A stretch of DNA of 64,000 nucleotides, from the NCBI RefSeq assembly GCF_003058325.1, contig NZ_CP028843.1, positions 6,489,714 through 6,553,713 of the forward strand, in the 5' to 3' direction. Below are positions 62,306-64,000 of this stretch, in pieces (within the stretch, counting starts at the first letter, position 1; every line of letters starts with the position of its first letter). The DNA comes from Methylobacterium currus. Lineage in GTDB: Bacteria; Pseudomonadota; Alphaproteobacteria; Rhizobiales; Beijerinckiaceae. The translations under genes and the position numbers were made by a program. The notes beneath the pieces are model-generated. The model did no database searches, was not told the DNA's origin, and worked only from the letters and a program-made list of their open reading frames with translations.

Positions 62306-62368
62306 GTTCGCCCGCCGGGCCATCGGTGCTAAGGGGCTGCCCAACCCTGTCCCCAGAACCATGCACAG

Positions 62369-62725
62369 ATGAAGATCACCCAGGCCTTCACGTTCGAGGC
62401 GGCCCACCGGCTGCCGAACGTGCCCCCGACCCATCGCTGCCACCGCATGCACGGCCATTCCTACCGGGTGGAGCTGACCCTCGACGGGCCGGTCGATCCG
62501 GCGACCGGCTGGGTGGTCGATTTCTTCGACGTCGAGGCCGCCTTCGGGCCGGTGCTCGCGCGCCTCGACCATTACTGCCTCAACGAGGTGCCGGGCCTCG
62601 AGAACCCCACCGCCGAGCACATCGCGGTCTGGATCTGGGAGAAGACCCGGCCGGCCCTTCCGCTCCTGTCGTCGGTCAAGGTGTTCGAGACGCCGATGTC
62701 ATGGGCGGAATACACCGGCGCATGA
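62369..62725 (+). CDS. queD: 6-carboxytetrahydropterin synthase QueD
   Basis: This 118-residue enzyme makes 6-carboxytetrahydropterin from dihydroneopterin triphosphate, the step before QueE. It has FTFEAAHRLPNVPPTHRCHR, MHGHSYRVELTLDGPV (zinc histidines H-x-H and the catalytic Cys region), GWVVDFFDVEAAFGPVL, LDHYCLNEVPGLENPTAEHI and the end FETPMSWAEYTGA. The last codons lie in a 32-bp unit that is repeated twice more immediately downstream. Confidence 0.95.
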   Translation: MKITQAFTFEAAHRLPNVPPTHRCHRMHGHSYRVELTLDGPVDPATGWVVDFFDVEAAFGPVLARLDHYCLNEVPGLENPTAEHIAVWIWEKTRPALPLLSSVKVFETPMSWAEYTGA

Positions 62726-62798
62726 GCGCCGAACGGGCCGAGTCTACCGGCGCCTGAGCGCCGGGCGGGCGGAATACACCGGCGCGTGAGCGCCGGAT
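62703..62798 (+). repeat. Three tandem 32-bp units at the queD 3' end
   Basis: Units at 62703-62734, 62735-62766 and 62767-62798 share the pattern GGGCGGAATACACCGGCGC followed by TGAGCGCC, each with a GGCGC/GCGCC hairpin. Unit 1 encodes the end of QueD and its stop; unit 3 ends in the first bases of the start codon of the next gene. Confidence 0.85.
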
Positions 62799-63498
62799 GG
62801 GCGCGATGGACCGCTGCATGAGCCCCACGGATTCGGAGCATTACCGGCGGCTCGCGGCGATCGTCCGGGCCGATCCGGATCTGATGCGGCTGCTCGCTGC
62901 CGCCCGCGGCCTCGCCCTGCCGCAATGGCGCCTCGTCGCGGGCTGCCTCTACCAGACGGTGTGGAACGTCCTGACCGGCCGGCCGCCCGGGCACGGCATC
63001 CGCGACTACGACCTGATCTACTTCGATGCCGCCGACTTGTCCTGGGAGGCCGAGGATGCGGTCCTGCGCCGCGCCGCCCCCGTCCTGGCCCCCTGCATCG
63101 GCCCGGTCGAGATCCGCAACCAGGCCCGGGTCCATCTCTGGTTCGAATCCCGCTTCGGCAGCCCCTACCCTCCCCTCCCGAGCGCCGACGCGGCGCTCTC
63201 CCGCTACGCGGCCGTCGTCCATGCGGTCGGTGTGCGGCTCGAGCCCGACGACAGCCTCACGATCGCGGCGCCGTTCGGCCTCGCCGACCTGTTCGGCCTG
63301 GTGCTGCGCCCCAACCTCGCCCTCGCCAACCGCGCGACCTACGCCGCCAAGGCCGAGCGGATGCGGGCGCTCTGGCCCGAGCTGACGCTGCTGCCCTGGC
63401 CTGGCGCAGCCGAGCCCCCTGTCAAGTGCGCGGAGGACACGGCGGCGGTTTCCACCGGCCTGTCCCCGGCGCCCTCCCCGCTCTCGACAAGCCCTTGA
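62797..63498 (+). CDS. DUF925-type nucleotidyltransferase family protein
   Basis: This 233-residue protein has LVAGCLYQTVWNVLTGRPPG, GIRDYDLIYFDAADLSWEAE and VEIRNQARVHLWFESRFGSP, the pattern of the DUF925/PF06042 nucleotidyltransferase family (GxxKDxDLIYFD). The Asp-x-Asp (DYDLIYFD) is intact. The substrate is unknown. The ATG at 62797 begins in the last bases of the 32-bp repeat; an alternative ATG is at 62818. Confidence 0.8.
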   Translation: MGAMDRCMSPTDSEHYRRLAAIVRADPDLMRLLAAARGLALPQWRLVAGCLYQTVWNVLTGRPPGHGIRDYDLIYFDAADLSWEAEDAVLRRAAPVLAPCIGPVEIRNQARVHLWFESRFGSPYPPLPSADAALSRYAAVVHAVGVRLEPDDSLTIAAPFGLADLFGLVLRPNLALANRATYAAKAERMRALWPELTLLPWPGAAEPPVKCAEDTAAVSTGLSPAPSPLSTSP

Positions 63499-64000
63499 GC
63501 TTGCATGGGTCTTTCAGGGGCCGCGCGCATGTTTCAACGAAACGGTCACGATTCCAGGACCTTGCCGCCGGACAGGCTGTGGATCGGGCGTGGGCGACGG
63601 AGCGACGTAACGATCGGTTCACCCTGCCGTCGATCGTTCCTGTTGCGAAGCTTCCCCCGGAGGCCCTAGCTTTCCCCATGCCCGCCCTTCGCGCGGGTCT
63701 CGTCCCGCTCTCGATCGACGAAACCGGCCCCGGATCGCGGCGCATCGCACGCGGGAAAGCCGCGTCGTGCCGCCAACCTGCGGCGACGCCTCGCGGATTC
63801 GGGAAGCCGGGGTCTTTAAGAGAAACGAGACCAGTTGTTGATAGACCGGGATGAACCACGGGGAAAACGGCCAGGACGGAGTTGACTTCTCCAGGCCTTC
63901 GACCCGGCCGCCCGACCCCTCGTCCGGGGCCATGGCGGCAAGCGTATCTGCGTACGGGCCGGGGACGGGCAGCCGCCACCGGGCCGAGAAGGGACCAGTC
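63499..64000. other. No recognisable gene
   Basis: Open frames exist here on both strands, but none has a motif, a good ribosome site or family similarity that I can see. It may hold the upstream region of a gene beyond the right edge. Confidence 0.4.

Noticed and set aside
61416..62798. The tandem repeats as a CRISPR array
   Set aside because: Units are contiguous without spacers of constant length and no cas genes are near.

Overview
The window is GC-rich DNA whose gene content points to an alphaproteobacterium of the Hyphomicrobiales, most likely Methylobacterium or a close relative. This is an inference from three MucR/Ros paralogues, a methylmalonyl-CoA mutase, a DUF6481 protein, the long acidic RpoD and the overall gene style. 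No rRNA, complete tRNA or CRISPR array was seen.

Positions 1-7000 are an accretion zone of decayed mobile DNA. It holds two diverged copies of a 470-490 bp segment, each carrying a ribbon-helix-helix gene and ending in the same 26-bp att-like core that resembles a tRNA-Ser 3' end. Also present are a frameshifted tyrosine integrase joined to a terminase tail, remnants of a serine recombinase, an HNH nuclease and an IS630 transposase, a small secreted protein broken by an in-frame stop, a MucR gene and a few intact small genes. From about 7000 the window is mostly intact chromosome.

7000-16000 holds an L,D-transpeptidase, an HDAC-like deacetylase, ribB (with an N-terminal HTH and two dyads just upstream), aroC, a broken glycosyltransferase, and ffh-rpsP-rimM without an adjacent trmD. 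16000-25000 holds mucR copies 2 and 3 with AT-rich leaders, a CDF metal exporter, and a hybrid histidine kinase overlapping an HD-GYP response regulator. 25000-32000 holds a Kef-type antiporter, a TPP riboswitch driving thiO-thiS, and a class III cyclase. 31785-41500 is core information processing: rpoD, dnaG, a chemotaxis receptor, yqeY and carA, followed by a small methyltransferase locus.

42000-53000 holds a flavin amine oxidase, an HtrA protease with a coupled membrane protein, a head-to-head methyltransferase/TetR pair whose start codons overlap, methylmalonyl-CoA mutase, an M23 peptidase and a Uma2 gene. 53368-58804 is a tightly overlapping seven-gene operon: an IorAB-type molybdenum hydroxylase, an FccAB-type flavocytochrome and SoxX-SoxY-SoxZ, with no SoxA, SoxB or SoxCD and with an unusual SoxY tail. 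It is the best candidate for an under-described system. The end carries a D,D-carboxypeptidase, queE and queD (flanked by tandem repeats, one of them three 32-bp copies of the queD 3' end) and a DUF925 nucleotidyltransferase. A 122-bp structured repeat occurs twice, in opposite orientations, at 23228 and 52237.
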